From NCBI GenBank assembly GCA_963664845.1, contig OY761615.1:4960001-5024000 (forward strand): a stretch of DNA of 64,000 bases, written 5' to 3'. This DNA comes from CAIYTF01 sp963664845 (lineage in GTDB: Bacteria > Bacteroidota > Ignavibacteria > Ignavibacteriales > Ignavibacteriaceae). Below the pieces are notes generated by a model that searched no databases, had not been told where the DNA came from, and saw nothing but the letters and a program-made list of their open reading frames with translations. The position numbers and the translations under genes are program-made. Of this stretch, positions 26,572 through 36,415 are shown piece by piece (within the stretch, counting starts at the first letter, position 1; every line of letters begins with the position of its first letter).

Positions 26572-27675
26572 CTATTGATCCAAAGAAATTTCCATTTCAG
26601 GCTGCATGGCGGACTGTATGTTCTGAATGCTCACCTGAGCTGCCAGGTTTTGCGCAATGTCAAGAAGTGCTTTGGCATTTTCAGAATCAGGAATATCATA
26701 GACAATAGGTGTTCCGCTGTCGCTACCCATCCTGATCCGGGGATCAATGGGCATGCCGCCAAGGAAGGGAACTTCATTTTCATCTGCCAAACGTTTACCA
26801 CCGCCTGTTCCGAAGATGTCATATTTTGCACCTGTATCGGGTGCGATGAAATAGCTCATGTTTTCGATGACGCCGAGGACGGGGACATTGACACGGCTGA
26901 ACATTTTTAATGCTTTGCGGGCATCGGCAATTGCAACTTCCTGTGGTGTTGTGACGATGACAGCGCCGGTGAGGGGTATGGTTTGACACAGTGTCAGTTG
27001 AATATCCCCGGTTCCCGGAGGCATATCAAATATGAGATAATCCAGTTCGTCCCAAAGAACATCAGACATGAATTGTTTCATGGCTCCGCTTGCCATAGGT
27101 CCGCGCCAGATGATCGGGGCATCGTCCTCAACCAGAAACCCGATAGACATTAATTTGATGCCGAAATTTTCCACCGGGATCATCCGTGGTCCTTCTTTGG
27201 TCTCAACCATCATTGGACGTTCTTTAACGCCAAGCATGAGTGGAATGCTGGGGCCATAAATGTCGGCATCGATGAGCCCGACTTTGGCGCCTTCTTTTGC
27301 GAGAGTAACGGCCAGGTTTACCGCAATGGTGCTTTTCCCGACTCCACCTTTTCCGCTTGCTACAGCAATGGTGTTCCTTACGCCGGGAAGGATGACCGAT
27401 TTACCCATTACTTTTGAGCTGAGTACTTTAGCACCCATGGTGATGTCGATGGTTCCGGCACCGGGGTGATCGGCTTTTATAGCATTAACGCAATCGTCTT
27501 TAATTTTTTCTTTGAGGGGGCAGGCAGGAGTGGTCAGTTCCACTTCGACTTTGATTGAATTGCCCGATACTTCAATGTTTTTTATCATATTAAGTGTAAC
27601 CAAATCCCGGTGCAGATCGGGGTCGTTTACGCGTGACAGTGATTTTTTTACAGATTCCTTGGTTATGGTGCTCAT
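26572..27675 (-). CDS. mrp: Mrp/ApbC-type P-loop ATPase, iron-sulfur carrier family
   Basis: A 367-residue Mrp/NBP35 family protein. Residues 1-90 form a MIP18/DUF59 domain with TTPACPLKEKI. The deviant Walker A is GKGGVGKS (108-115), and the switch-like DMPPGTGD follows. The family carries Fe-S clusters to target enzymes. The C-terminal CxxC that bridges the cluster in canonical members is absent: the corresponding segment reads ENMSYFIAPDTG. The only conserved cysteines left are in the N-terminal domain and near PLTG. It is a single gene with its promoter in 27676-28060. Confidence 0.92.
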   Translation of the reverse strand: MSTITKESVKKSLSRVNDPDLHRDLVTLNMIKNIEVSGNSIKVEVELTTPACPLKEKIKDDCVNAIKADHPGAGTIDITMGAKVLSSKVMGKSVILPGVRNTIAVASGKGGVGKSTIAVNLAVTLAKEGAKVGLIDADIYGPSIPLMLGVKERPMMVETKEGPRMIPVENFGIKLMSIGFLVEDDAPIIWRGPMASGAMKQFMSDVLWDELDYLIFDMPPGTGDIQLTLCQTIPLTGAVIVTTPQEVAIADARKALKMFSRVNVPVLGVIENMSYFIAPDTGAKYDIFGTGGGKRLADENEVPFLGGMPIDPRIRMGSDSGTPIVYDIPDSENAKALLDIAQNLAAQVSIQNIQSAMQPEMEISLDQ

Positions 27676-28060
27676 GTATTATCCTTCATTAACCGTTAAT
27701 TAGTGCATCCCAACGGGTGTATTCGGTCGGGAGAATTGCAGCTTCTGCTGCTTTATTTACAAATATATATGCAACAATAAGGCCTGGGGGCCTATATCAA
27801 TAACAATAGTATTCCTGCCAGCGTTCCCGATGTTAAGGGAATACCGGTTTCTGTTAAGAATCACGATTTGTTTATTCTAAGATTCCGGCAGGAAAAGCTC
27901 TCTTTACACAGGTAAAACTTAAGCAAAAAATGTGTGTGAAAAAATCGGAAATTAATCCGTTATCGAAATGTGTGCCTTTCCATTACCTATACACGTGCCG
28001 GTACGCTGCACCTATACACATGTCGATACGCTGTATCTTCATTTGTATTACGCCGGACTG
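27676..28060. other. Intergenic region upstream of mrp with a 25-bp tandem repeat
   Basis: No gene seen. An imperfect 25-bp direct duplication, ACCTATACACGTGCCGGTACG then ACCTATACACATGTCGATACG, occupies 27985-28034 just before the stop end of the exonuclease gene. An inverted pair CCTGCC (near 27816) and GGCAGG (near 27889) flanks a 70-bp stretch. Confidence 0.45.
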
Positions 28061-29773
28061 TTATGACAGCAGCGATTCCACATCAAGATTGATGATTTTC
28101 TCTTCGAAGGTTGAATTATCTGAAGGGAGCGAAGTCAGCAATTTAGTTTTGTTTGGGTAGTTCTTCAGATAATAGAAATCGCAGACGTTGCGATGCTTGA
28201 TCACCCAGTTGAGGATGATCTTCATTTTTTCCAAATCCTCTTTTTCAGGCTGAATGCTGCTCTGAATGGAGCCGGAGTAATAGTCATCGAGCACCTGCTC
28301 CATTGACGTGCGGTCGTCCATGGGGTAGTCTTTTACAATGGCTCTACCCTCAGTCAGGAGGATATAGTCGCAGGCACCACGTTCTCCGGCAATCCGTATA
28401 AGCACATTGGTTTTGTTAACAGGTTCGGCGAGAAGGGATGCTTTGTGGATCTGTTTGAGTACAAGATCGACGAGTTCTTTTATTTCGCCGGCTTTTTCAA
28501 ATTTAAGAACTTCAGAGTATTTTTTCATCCTGTATAAGAGGCGGTCAAGTGCAGTTTGCTGCTTGCCGAACAGGAAATCGTATATGGCTGTCAGCTCTTT
28601 CTGATACATTTCCTCATCGCCGTTTTCACAAGGGGCTGTGCAGCGGTCAATTTCCGCCAGGAAACATCGGCGTCCTTTGAATAATTCCTTATCGTCACAC
28701 TCGCGAACGCGAAACGTTTTTTGAATAAGGCTGAACGTTTCCTGTGCTTTGGGCCGGTTGATAAACAGTCCGAAATAGTCATTCCCGTCATAGATGAATT
28801 TGTTTGTTACTTCAACAGAAGGGAAGCCCGTGGTGAGGTTTACGCGCAAAAAATAGGAATTCGTGTATCGCTTGAGCTGGACGTTCGATTTGGGAAGAAA
28901 CACTTTGATGAGTTCGGCTTCCAGGAGAAAGGCGACCAGTTCTGTTTTTGTAGTATATAGCTGTAGTTTTTTTGCCCGTTCAAGAATGGAACGGCTTTTT
29001 TTAGGTGCAGAGTTTGCAAAATGTGACTGCAACCGTTGTTTAAGGGATTTGGCCTTTCCGATGTAGATAACTTTACCCTTGGCATCGGAGAACACATAAA
29101 CCCCTGGTGAGGTAGGAATGTTATGGAATGAGGATGTTGTGATCTCCTCGTTAACGGCAAGCTTCTGGAGACTTTTCAAAGGGGTGAATTGAAAAGTGTA
29201 TAGCTGTTTTACGGTTTTAATGTTAAATTCAGCTATCTGATCCAACTGTTTTTTGAAAATTTTATGGGTGAGATCGGCATCATCCAGTGCGCGATGCTCT
29301 GTTTCGATGTGAAGATTCAGGTGATATGCGACTTTCCCGAGCGCTTTGGATTTCAGTTCGGGATATAACCTTCTGGATAACCGAAGCGTACATAATTCAA
29401 GGGGTTGGAAGTCGGTGATGCCGACCCGGTAGAATTCGGTTTTCAGGAACTGCATGTCGAAGCTGAGATTATGCCCAATGAGGATGGTGTTTTCCAGCAT
29501 GGCATAGATATCTTTTGCGATTTCTTCAAAAGATGGGGCATCTGCGACATCATCATCGGAAATTCCTGTCAATCCGGTTATTTCGTAGGGGATCGGCATT
29601 CCCGGATTAATGAAGGATTGGAAGCGGTTGAGAACTTCATTTCCGCAAAAGGTAATAATGCCAATTTCAATGATATGGTTAAAACGAGCTGAAATACCGG
29701 TGGTTTCGACGTCAACCACGCTGTAAAGTGCTTTATTGAGGCTCCAATTTAAATAATCAGTAACTTCTGTCAT
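28061..29773 (-). CDS. DnaQ-like exonuclease fused to a UvrC/Cho-type GIY-YIG nuclease
   Basis: A 570-residue fusion. Residues 15-185 form a DEDD 3'-5' exonuclease: DVETTG (21-26), LIGHNLSFD near 98 and the HRALDDA motif (160-166). Residues 218-300 form a GIY-YIG domain: GVYVFSD (224-230), VIYIGKAKSLKQRLQSHF. The rest resembles the UvrC N-terminal half, with a Cys-containing stretch RRCFLAEIDRCTAPCENGD that is typical of UvrC, and a UVR-like segment. Such exonuclease-Cho fusions are known in several phyla and are thought to act in DNA repair or proofreading. It is a single gene. Confidence 0.9.
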   Translation of the reverse strand: MTEVTDYLNWSLNKALYSVVDVETTGISARFNHIIEIGIITFCGNEVLNRFQSFINPGMPIPYEITGLTGISDDDVADAPSFEEIAKDIYAMLENTILIGHNLSFDMQFLKTEFYRVGITDFQPLELCTLRLSRRLYPELKSKALGKVAYHLNLHIETEHRALDDADLTHKIFKKQLDQIAEFNIKTVKQLYTFQFTPLKSLQKLAVNEEITTSSFHNIPTSPGVYVFSDAKGKVIYIGKAKSLKQRLQSHFANSAPKKSRSILERAKKLQLYTTKTELVAFLLEAELIKVFLPKSNVQLKRYTNSYFLRVNLTTGFPSVEVTNKFIYDGNDYFGLFINRPKAQETFSLIQKTFRVRECDDKELFKGRRCFLAEIDRCTAPCENGDEEMYQKELTAIYDFLFGKQQTALDRLLYRMKKYSEVLKFEKAGEIKELVDLVLKQIHKASLLAEPVNKTNVLIRIAGERGACDYILLTEGRAIVKDYPMDDRTSMEQVLDDYYSGSIQSSIQPEKEDLEKMKIILNWVIKHRNVCDFYYLKNYPNKTKLLTSLPSDNSTFEEKIINLDVESLLS

Positions 29774-29954
29774 GAGGCTTTCCGTGGGACAGATATATGT
29801 GTTTTTGCAAGAATACTCACCAAAATGTTAATTAACCGAATATCAGGATTTATAACCGTTTATAAATATCGATCAAAAAATATGCTTTTATTACGTAAGT
29901 TTAGAAAGATTTTGACAGAAAAATACAACAGAAAAGGCTTAATCGGAGCAATTC

Positions 29955-31286
29955 ATGAAAAAAACAATAATTCTTCTTCTTCTTGTTGTGACTTCACAAG
30001 CTGTTTTTTCGCAGAAAACACTTTCTGTGAGCGATGCGGTTAGCATTGCGCTTCAGAGAAATGTTACTTTGATGAAAACAGGAGAGAATCTGAAGTCAAC
30101 TGAAACCGCAGTGCAAAGCGCTTATGGGGCCCTTCTTCCGTCAGTGAATGGGCAGGCCGGCTGGAAATGGAGCAAGACGACCAGCATTGCCGGTGTTTAT
30201 GGTCCTGGTTCACCTTCATTCACTGCTGATTACCGTACCTACGATGTGGGTGTTGCATCCAACTGGACGCTTTTTGACGGGCTGGCAAACTATAAGACCC
30301 TTTCTAAGAGTGAAAAGACCTACGAATCAGCAAAATATCAATTCTCGAAACTAAAGCAGGATGTAGTGTTCCAGACACTCAGTGCCTATTATGATGTGCT
30401 TAACGCGCAGAAACTGCTTTCGGTTAAAGAAGAAGATTTGAAATGGAATCAAAAAAACTATGAAATCATTTCAGAGCGGAATAAGCTGGGTGCAGTTACT
30501 TTGGCCGATGTTTATTCGCAGCAGGTGAAGACCGGAAATGCAGAGCTTGAGTTAATAAAGGCGAAAAACAACTACCAAACGTTGAAGAGCGCATTTCAAT
30601 ACTATCTTGGTCTTGATGTCCTGGAAAGTTATACACTTCAGGATCCTTCGCCGCTTGATATGACCAAAGGCGATGCAGCATTGCAGAATGAGAATGAACA
30701 GATAGTGAGCATGGTGAACGATGCACTTAAGAATCGCGATGACTATCTGAGCGCCAAACTTAATTTACAAAGTTCATTGGAGGGAGTATCAATTGCCAAC
30801 GCGGGTTACCTTCCTTCGTTGACCAATCAGGTTTCGATCGGATCTCAGGTTGATGAAGTGAAAAATTTATTTAAGACTTCAAACTACTCAGTAGGATTAA
30901 CGCTTAGCGTTCCCATTTTCTCGGGATGGTCAACGTCCTCGCAGGTGCAGATGGCTCAGGTAGATTCCAAGGTTAAGGAAATAGAATTGGAAGATCTGTC
31001 CAAGCAGATCAAACGGGACATACAGAGGAACTATCTCGATCTCCAGTCAGCGTATAAGGCAATCGATGTAAGCTCTCAAAACGTGAAAGCAGCGGAAGAG
31101 AATCGCCGCATTCAGCAGGAAAAATATTCTTTGGGATCGACCACTCTTTTGGATGTGTTGATTGCCAATTCGGATTATACGACAGCGGTTACCAATCTTA
31201 TCAACTCGCAGTATGCCTACAGAAAGCTGACGGACGAGACCCGCTATCTTCTGGGTAAATTAGATTATAAAAACTTTGAAAAATAA
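29955..31286 (+). CDS. TolC-family outer membrane efflux protein
   Basis: A 443-residue TolC-like channel. Signal peptide MKKTIILLLLVVTSQAVFSQ. Two related halves of long amphipathic helices follow, as expected for the OEP fold, with NRRIQQEKYSLGSTTLLDVLIA near the C-terminus. It is the first gene of the efflux operon; the adaptor gene starts 15 bp later. AATCGGAGC before the ATG can serve as the ribosome site. It forms the outer-membrane exit duct of the ABC pump encoded next to it. Confidence 0.93.
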   Translation: MKKTIILLLLVVTSQAVFSQKTLSVSDAVSIALQRNVTLMKTGENLKSTETAVQSAYGALLPSVNGQAGWKWSKTTSIAGVYGPGSPSFTADYRTYDVGVASNWTLFDGLANYKTLSKSEKTYESAKYQFSKLKQDVVFQTLSAYYDVLNAQKLLSVKEEDLKWNQKNYEIISERNKLGAVTLADVYSQQVKTGNAELELIKAKNNYQTLKSAFQYYLGLDVLESYTLQDPSPLDMTKGDAALQNENEQIVSMVNDALKNRDDYLSAKLNLQSSLEGVSIANAGYLPSLTNQVSIGSQVDEVKNLFKTSNYSVGLTLSVPIFSGWSTSSQVQMAQVDSKVKEIELEDLSKQIKRDIQRNYLDLQSAYKAIDVSSQNVKAAEENRRIQQEKYSLGSTTLLDVLIANSDYTTAVTNLINSQYAYRKLTDETRYLLGKLDYKNFEK

Positions 31287-31301
31287 AGGAGCTTTTGACT
31301 C

Positions 31302-32603
31302 ATGGCACAGGAACTGAAAAAAAAGAAATCACGGAAAAAACTTTACATCTTTGGCGGCATCGGATTAGTTGTCGTAATTGTTGTTGTATTAGCGATTTTG
31401 CAAGGCAGCAAAGATGAAATAACGGTAGTCCAGACTGAAAAAGTTTCCAGGAAAACCATTACACAGACAGTGACCGCAACCGGAAAGATCGATCCGGAAT
31501 TCAAAGTGGCTATCACACCGGAAGTGACGGGCGAAATTGTGTCGCTACCGGTCAAAGAAGGCGATTCTGTAAAGAAGGGCGATGTCCTGATAAAGATCAA
31601 ATCGGATATCTACTATGCACAGGTACAGAGCGCGCAGGCCAATTTGCAGTCAGCACGCGCAAGTGAAAACCAGAGAAAAGCTGAACTGGACCGGATAACA
31701 CTTGACTACAATCGTATTAAAGAGCTGCACGCGAAGAAACTGGTAAGTGATGCAGAGATTGAAAACTCAAAGAGCCAGTTTCTGAGTGCCAAGGCAGGAC
31801 TTGAATCAGCCCAATCCATGGTGCAGCAGAATGAATCTTCAGTGAAGCAGGCTGTAGAGCAGTTAAATAAAACAACTATCAATTCTCCTCTCGACGGAAC
31901 GGTTACGCAGTTGAATGTACGGCTTGGTGAGCGGGTGTTGGGAAGCGGTTTCAGCCAGGGAACGAACATTATGACGGTGGCAAATCTTGGAGACATTCAG
32001 GCAATTGTGAGTGTTGATGAGAATGATATTGTGCTCATCCATAAAGGTGATACCGCCAAAGTTTCGGTGGATGCATTTGGCGACCGCAAGTTCGTTGGAC
32101 TGGTAACGGAAATTGGGAACAGTGCAATTTCAACGGGCGCAGGTACGCAGGATCAGGTGATCAACTTTGAAGTAAAAATAAAGCTTCTTGATCCGGATAT
32201 AAAACTGCGTCCGGGAATGTCCTGTAACGCATCGATTGAGACTGCTACCAAGAATGACGTGATAGCCATCCCCATTCCCTCCGTAACAGCACGCGCTGAG
32301 ATGAAGATGATGAAAGAAGGCGGGGATGATCAGCAGGGGCAGCAAAAGCAGTCTGCAGTAAAGAAAAAAGACAACAAACCCGATGAAATTGTTTTCCTGG
32401 TGAATGGCGGGAAAGCCCACAGCACCAAAGTTAAAACCGGTCTGTCTGATGACAATTATATTGAGATCACCGAAGGGTTGAAAGAGGGCGACGAAGTTAT
32501 TTCGGGAAGCTATAAAGCAATCTCACGTGATCTGCATGATGGCTCGATTATTCGCGTGGAGAACAACAAGGGCGGCAAGCCGGCAAACGCAGATAAAAAG
32601 TGA
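31302..32603 (+). CDS. MacA-like periplasmic adaptor (HlyD/RND MFP family)
   Basis: A 433-residue membrane-fusion protein with one N-terminal membrane helix (about 15-35). The lipoyl halves are visible as VAITPEVTGEIVSLPVKEGDSV and INSPLDGTVTQLNVRLGERV, with a coiled-coil hairpin between them (about 105-185). AAAGGAGC lies before the start. It links the MacB-type permeases to the TolC-type channel. Confidence 0.94.
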   Translation: MAQELKKKKSRKKLYIFGGIGLVVVIVVVLAILQGSKDEITVVQTEKVSRKTITQTVTATGKIDPEFKVAITPEVTGEIVSLPVKEGDSVKKGDVLIKIKSDIYYAQVQSAQANLQSARASENQRKAELDRITLDYNRIKELHAKKLVSDAEIENSKSQFLSAKAGLESAQSMVQQNESSVKQAVEQLNKTTINSPLDGTVTQLNVRLGERVLGSGFSQGTNIMTVANLGDIQAIVSVDENDIVLIHKGDTAKVSVDAFGDRKFVGLVTEIGNSAISTGAGTQDQVINFEVKIKLLDPDIKLRPGMSCNASIETATKNDVIAIPIPSVTARAEMKMMKEGGDDQQGQQKQSAVKKKDNKPDEIVFLVNGGKAHSTKVKTGLSDDNYIEITEGLKEGDEVISGSYKAISRDLHDGSIIRVENNKGGKPANADKK

Positions 32604-32616
32604 TGATGGTTAAGCA

Positions 32617-33351
32617 ATGACTGAAAATATAATTAATATCGAACACATTTCGAAGGTTTACACAGTTGGCGATGAAAAAGTTCATGCACTGAATGATGTG
32701 TCCCTGCGAATTGACAGTAATGAATACGTGGCAATAATGGGCCCTTCGGGCTCAGGGAAGTCCACTTTGATGAATATGCTTGGCTGTCTCGATACACCGA
32801 GTGCAGGGAAGTATGATTTCAAAGGGAAAAACGTGAGCCTGATGAGCGATAATGCGCTTGCCGGAATACGAAACGCGGAGATAGGTTTCGTGTTTCAAAC
32901 GTTCAACCTGCTTTCGCGCAGTGACGCAGTTCATAATGTTGAATTGCCGCTGATCTATGCAGGAGTTGGCTCAGCGGAACGAAAGGAACGGGCAAAGAAG
33001 GCATTGATCGCAGTAGGGCTGGAAGATCGCATGCATCATAAACCAAACGAACTATCGGGAGGTCAGCGGCAGCGTGTGGCAATTGCCCGTGCATTGGTGA
33101 CCAATCCGGCAATTATTCTGGCAGACGAACCAACGGGTAACCTAGATTCGAAAACCGGAGAAGAGATCATGCTCCTGTTTCATGAGATACACAAAAAAGG
33201 GAATACCATTATTCTGGTGACCCACGAAGAATATATTGCCCGTCATGCTGCGCGGATAATTCGCGTAAAAGACGGATTGGTAGAAAAAGATGAACTGGTT
33301 ACGGACAGGTATATCCCCACGATATCTGCTCCGGCACCGGAAGTATTATAA
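32617..33351 (+). CDS. MacB/LolD-type ABC ATPase
   Basis: A 244-residue ABC ATPase: Walker A GPSGSGKST, signature LSGGQRQRVAIARAL, Walker B IILADEPTGNLDS. The type matches the MacB/LolD/FtsE group, which drives mechanotransmission rather than classical transport. Here it is a separate polypeptide rather than fused to a permease. It lies 13 bp after the adaptor gene. Confidence 0.96.
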   Translation: MTENIINIEHISKVYTVGDEKVHALNDVSLRIDSNEYVAIMGPSGSGKSTLMNMLGCLDTPSAGKYDFKGKNVSLMSDNALAGIRNAEIGFVFQTFNLLSRSDAVHNVELPLIYAGVGSAERKERAKKALIAVGLEDRMHHKPNELSGGQRQRVAIARALVTNPAIILADEPTGNLDSKTGEEIMLLFHEIHKKGNTIILVTHEEYIARHAARIIRVKDGLVEKDELVTDRYIPTISAPAPEVL

Positions 33352-33375
33352 TATTATGACGATGACAGGTCTGAC

Positions 33376-34623
33376 ATGACAAGGAAATTCAGCATTTTTC
33401 TTTTTGAGCTCAAGGAAGGGTTTCTGATCTCGTTATACTCCATTTTGGCTAATAAAGGGCGATCCTTTTTAACCATGCTTGGAATAGTGATCGGCATAAC
33501 TTCGGTAGTTCTGATGAGTGCGGCTATCAAGGGAATTGATACCTCATTTCAAAAGGGGATCAGCGCCCTGGGAACCGATGTTCTCTACGTTGATAAATGG
33601 GCATGGTTTAACAATGTTGAATTTTGGAAATTGCGCAATCGTAAGAAGATAACGATGGCACAGTACGAAAAGTTCAAAGAGCTTGCACAACTTCCCATAG
33701 CAACTGCGCCGGTGACCAATTCACGTCAAACGGTTAAACTTAGCGAAACTTCGGTTGAAAATGTGTTTTTGAACGGCTCCAGCGCGGACTATGTGAAGAC
33801 TACAAACTTCACGTTCGACCAGGGGAGGTTCTATAATGACATTGAAGGCAAGGCATCGCGTGAGGTGGTGGTGGTGGGAAGTGAAGTGGCCAAGAAACTG
33901 TTTCCCCGGGGAGATGGTCTTGACAAAGTTATTAAGATAGGCCCCGTTGATTTCAAAGTTGTCGGGGTTCTGACCGAACAGGGCAGCACTGTACTGGGTG
34001 CATTTAATCCAGACAACCAGGTGTTTGTGCCTATCGGAACAATATTTAAGTATTTTCTGAACGAAATGCATAACACGATCACCATCAACGTTCGTGCACC
34101 GAGTCCGGCATTGGTGGAAGAGACGAAAATCGAGGCGGAAGGTATCATGCGCAAGGTGCGTGGCCTGGTGCCGGGCGAAGAAGATGACTTCTCAATTAAT
34201 CAGCAGGAAGCCCTGATGGACAACTACAATAAGGTTGTAGGCGTCATCCAGATTGCCGGGCTGTTTATCACCGGGTTGAGTCTCTTTGTAGGTGCAATTG
34301 GTATAATGAACATCATGTTTGTGTCGGTAAAAGAACGGACGCGTGAGATAGGTGTACGGAAAGCAATAGGTGCAAAGCGTCGAACGATATTGGGACAGTT
34401 TTTGCTTGAGTCGTCCACGATTTGTCTCATGGGTGGTTTTGCGGGCCTGATCCTGGCAGTATTGCTCAGTCTATATGTTAACCGCTTCCTGCCGATATCG
34501 ATTCAGCCAAGCGCCGTATTCGTGGCAATTTTTGTATCATTAATGACCGGTGTTGTTGCAGGATTGGCGCCCGCCTATAAGGCAGCAAAGATGGATCCGG
34601 TAGATGCGTTGAGGTATGAATAA
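33376..34623 (+). CDS. MacB-type ABC permease 1
   Basis: A 415-residue permease. First membrane helix at about 22-45 after SILANKGRSFLTMLGIVIG, a periplasmic MacB core domain (about 50-280) and an FtsX-type three-helix domain at the C-terminus with KERTREIGVRKAIGAKRRTI. Its stop overlaps the start of the second permease by one base (TAATG). The two permeases probably form a heterodimer. Confidence 0.94.
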   Translation: MTRKFSIFLFELKEGFLISLYSILANKGRSFLTMLGIVIGITSVVLMSAAIKGIDTSFQKGISALGTDVLYVDKWAWFNNVEFWKLRNRKKITMAQYEKFKELAQLPIATAPVTNSRQTVKLSETSVENVFLNGSSADYVKTTNFTFDQGRFYNDIEGKASREVVVVGSEVAKKLFPRGDGLDKVIKIGPVDFKVVGVLTEQGSTVLGAFNPDNQVFVPIGTIFKYFLNEMHNTITINVRAPSPALVEETKIEAEGIMRKVRGLVPGEEDDFSINQQEALMDNYNKVVGVIQIAGLFITGLSLFVGAIGIMNIMFVSVKERTREIGVRKAIGAKRRTILGQFLLESSTICLMGGFAGLILAVLLSLYVNRFLPISIQPSAVFVAIFVSLMTGVVAGLAPAYKAAKMDPVDALRYE

Positions 34624-35861
34624 TGAGACTCAATCTTGAAGTAATGGCGGTTGGATTAAATTCCATCCGCGCAAATAAACTGCGTGCATCTTTAACTATT
34701 CTTGGTGTAATAGTGGGCATATTCTCCATTATTGTTACCATGACGGTTATAACGGTTCTGCAGAAGACAATTGAGACCGGATTTTCACAGTTGAATAAGA
34801 ACACGTTTCAAATTCAAAAGTGGGAAGCATTTCAGGTTGGCGGGCCTAACCGGCATTTCAGAGACCGGAACCGTAAAGACATCACCACTGATGATTTTTA
34901 CCGGTTGCAGGAGATGTTGAAAACGCCCCTCTATATTGGTGCCGAACAATGGGAATTTGGGAAAGTGATCAAATATGGTAACCGGCAGACAAACCCGAAT
35001 ATTCAGGTGGCAGGTATGACAACCGGTGCTGTAAAGACGAATAAAGTAAACGTTGATGAAGGCCGTGATTTTATCGAATCGGATATTCAGTATTCCAGGA
35101 ATGTCTGTCTGATTGGTAATGATATCCGTACCAAACTTTTCCCCAATACTGATCCGCTAGGTCAGTTGGTGTTAATTGACGGGATGCCGTTGCAGGTTGT
35201 GGGGCTCATTGAAAAGCAGCCTGCGGTTTTTGGCCAGAGCAACGACAACTTTGTTGTGATCCCGATTACGTCGTTTCAGTCGATGTATGGAAGGCGCAGC
35301 AGAAGCGTGAATATAACCGTGATGACGCAAAGCAAAGAAGACTATGACGCGACCATTGAAGCGGCAATAGGTTATATGCGTGCAATCCGCAAAGTGCCTG
35401 CAGGACAGGATAATGATTTCTCTATCTTCTCAAATGAATCGCTGATCAGCCAGGTTAATGATGTAACGGCAAATGTAAAAATTGGTGCAGGCGTTGTATC
35501 CATTATTGCTTTGCTGGCTGCCGGTGTCGGTATTATGAATATCATGCTTGTTTCTGTGACCGAACGGACCAAGGAGATAGGAATTAGGAAAGCAGTCGGT
35601 GCAAAAAAACGAGATATTCTGTTGCAGTTTTTGTTCGAGGCTGTTCTTTTATGCCTTTTTGGCGGACTGGTTGGGATTGTTCTTGGTGTGGGGTTGGGAA
35701 ACCTTGCGGGAAGTATGCTGAACGCTACAGCGGCAATTCCAGTTGACTGGATAATGATTGGTCTGGGTGTTTGCGTGTTCGTCGGTGTGCTCTTCGGGAC
35801 ATACCCGGCGTATAAGGCAGCTAACCTGGATCCTATCGAAGCGCTAAGATATGATAATTAA
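34623..35861 (+). CDS. MacB-type ABC permease 2
   Basis: A 412-residue paralogue of the preceding permease with the same layout: NSIRANKLRASLTILGVIVG near the first helix and TERTKEIGIRKAVGAKKRDI in the FtsX domain. It is the last gene of the operon and is followed by a strong hairpin. Together the five genes encode one tripartite efflux or lipoprotein/peptide export pump; the substrate cannot be told from sequence. Confidence 0.94.
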   Translation: MRLNLEVMAVGLNSIRANKLRASLTILGVIVGIFSIIVTMTVITVLQKTIETGFSQLNKNTFQIQKWEAFQVGGPNRHFRDRNRKDITTDDFYRLQEMLKTPLYIGAEQWEFGKVIKYGNRQTNPNIQVAGMTTGAVKTNKVNVDEGRDFIESDIQYSRNVCLIGNDIRTKLFPNTDPLGQLVLIDGMPLQVVGLIEKQPAVFGQSNDNFVVIPITSFQSMYGRRSRSVNITVMTQSKEDYDATIEAAIGYMRAIRKVPAGQDNDFSIFSNESLISQVNDVTANVKIGAGVVSIIALLAAGVGIMNIMLVSVTERTKEIGIRKAVGAKKRDILLQFLFEAVLLCLFGGLVGIVLGVGLGNLAGSMLNATAAIPVDWIMIGLGVCVFVGVLFGTYPAYKAANLDPIEALRYDN

Positions 35862-35883
35862 ACAGTATTTGTAATTTACAGAA

Positions 35884-35922
35884 CAGCAATGGTTCCGCTA
35901 ACGTGGAACCATTGCTGCTTTT
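35884..35922 (+). terminator. Terminator of the efflux operon
   Basis: Perfect 13-bp arms CAGCAATGGTTCC (35884-35896) and GGAACCATTGCTG (35905-35917) with an 8-base loop, then CTTTT. It lies 23 bp after the last permease stop. Confidence 0.85.
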
Positions 35923-36415
35923 ACCCGTGAAACTGCTTATTTAGCCCGAAAAATGCAATAACAAGAAGCTTTACGTATAAGTACTTGAAGATAAGACTAA
36001 GGCCCTCATCCACAATCTCCCAATGGGATATTCCCAGCGGAACACTCGACCCCCTTAAAGGGTAATGCTCTCAACTTAGCTTAGACAGTAAGTCGTTGAC
36101 TATGAGAATGTCTCCTAAACAGCTAGGATGAGGTAGACCCCCGCTTTCGCGGGAATGACATTCGTTCATTATATTCGTTAGGTTGACACCAATGCCAAAA
36201 GGGCGGGAGAGGGCGTAGTACTTGATACTTATGTAAGTAATTACATTTATCTTTTCTAATGCAAGAATCGGGTGTAGTTCTTCATCGTGTTTCCGTTTTT
36301 GATTCGTTCAACAACTTTTCTCCTATTAAGCAAGAACACTGCTGATCATATATCTCGAATTTCTTTTGATTGCAGTGAATAATTATGTGTTTCTATTCAA
36401 AATGATTGGATTGAC
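35923..36415. other. Intergenic region before the TonB receptor gene
   Basis: No gene seen. It contains CCCCCTTAAAGGGT and, at about 36140-36196, CGCTTTCGCGGGAATGACA followed by GGTTGACACCAATGCC. The latter echo the 36-bp repeats at 15192 and 15847. The promoter for the receptor gene should lie in the A+T-rich last 120 bp. Confidence 0.45.

Noticed and set aside
29955..35861. Naming the efflux operon as macrolide-specific MacAB-TolC
   Set aside because: Only family membership is visible; related pumps export lipoproteins, peptides or other molecules.
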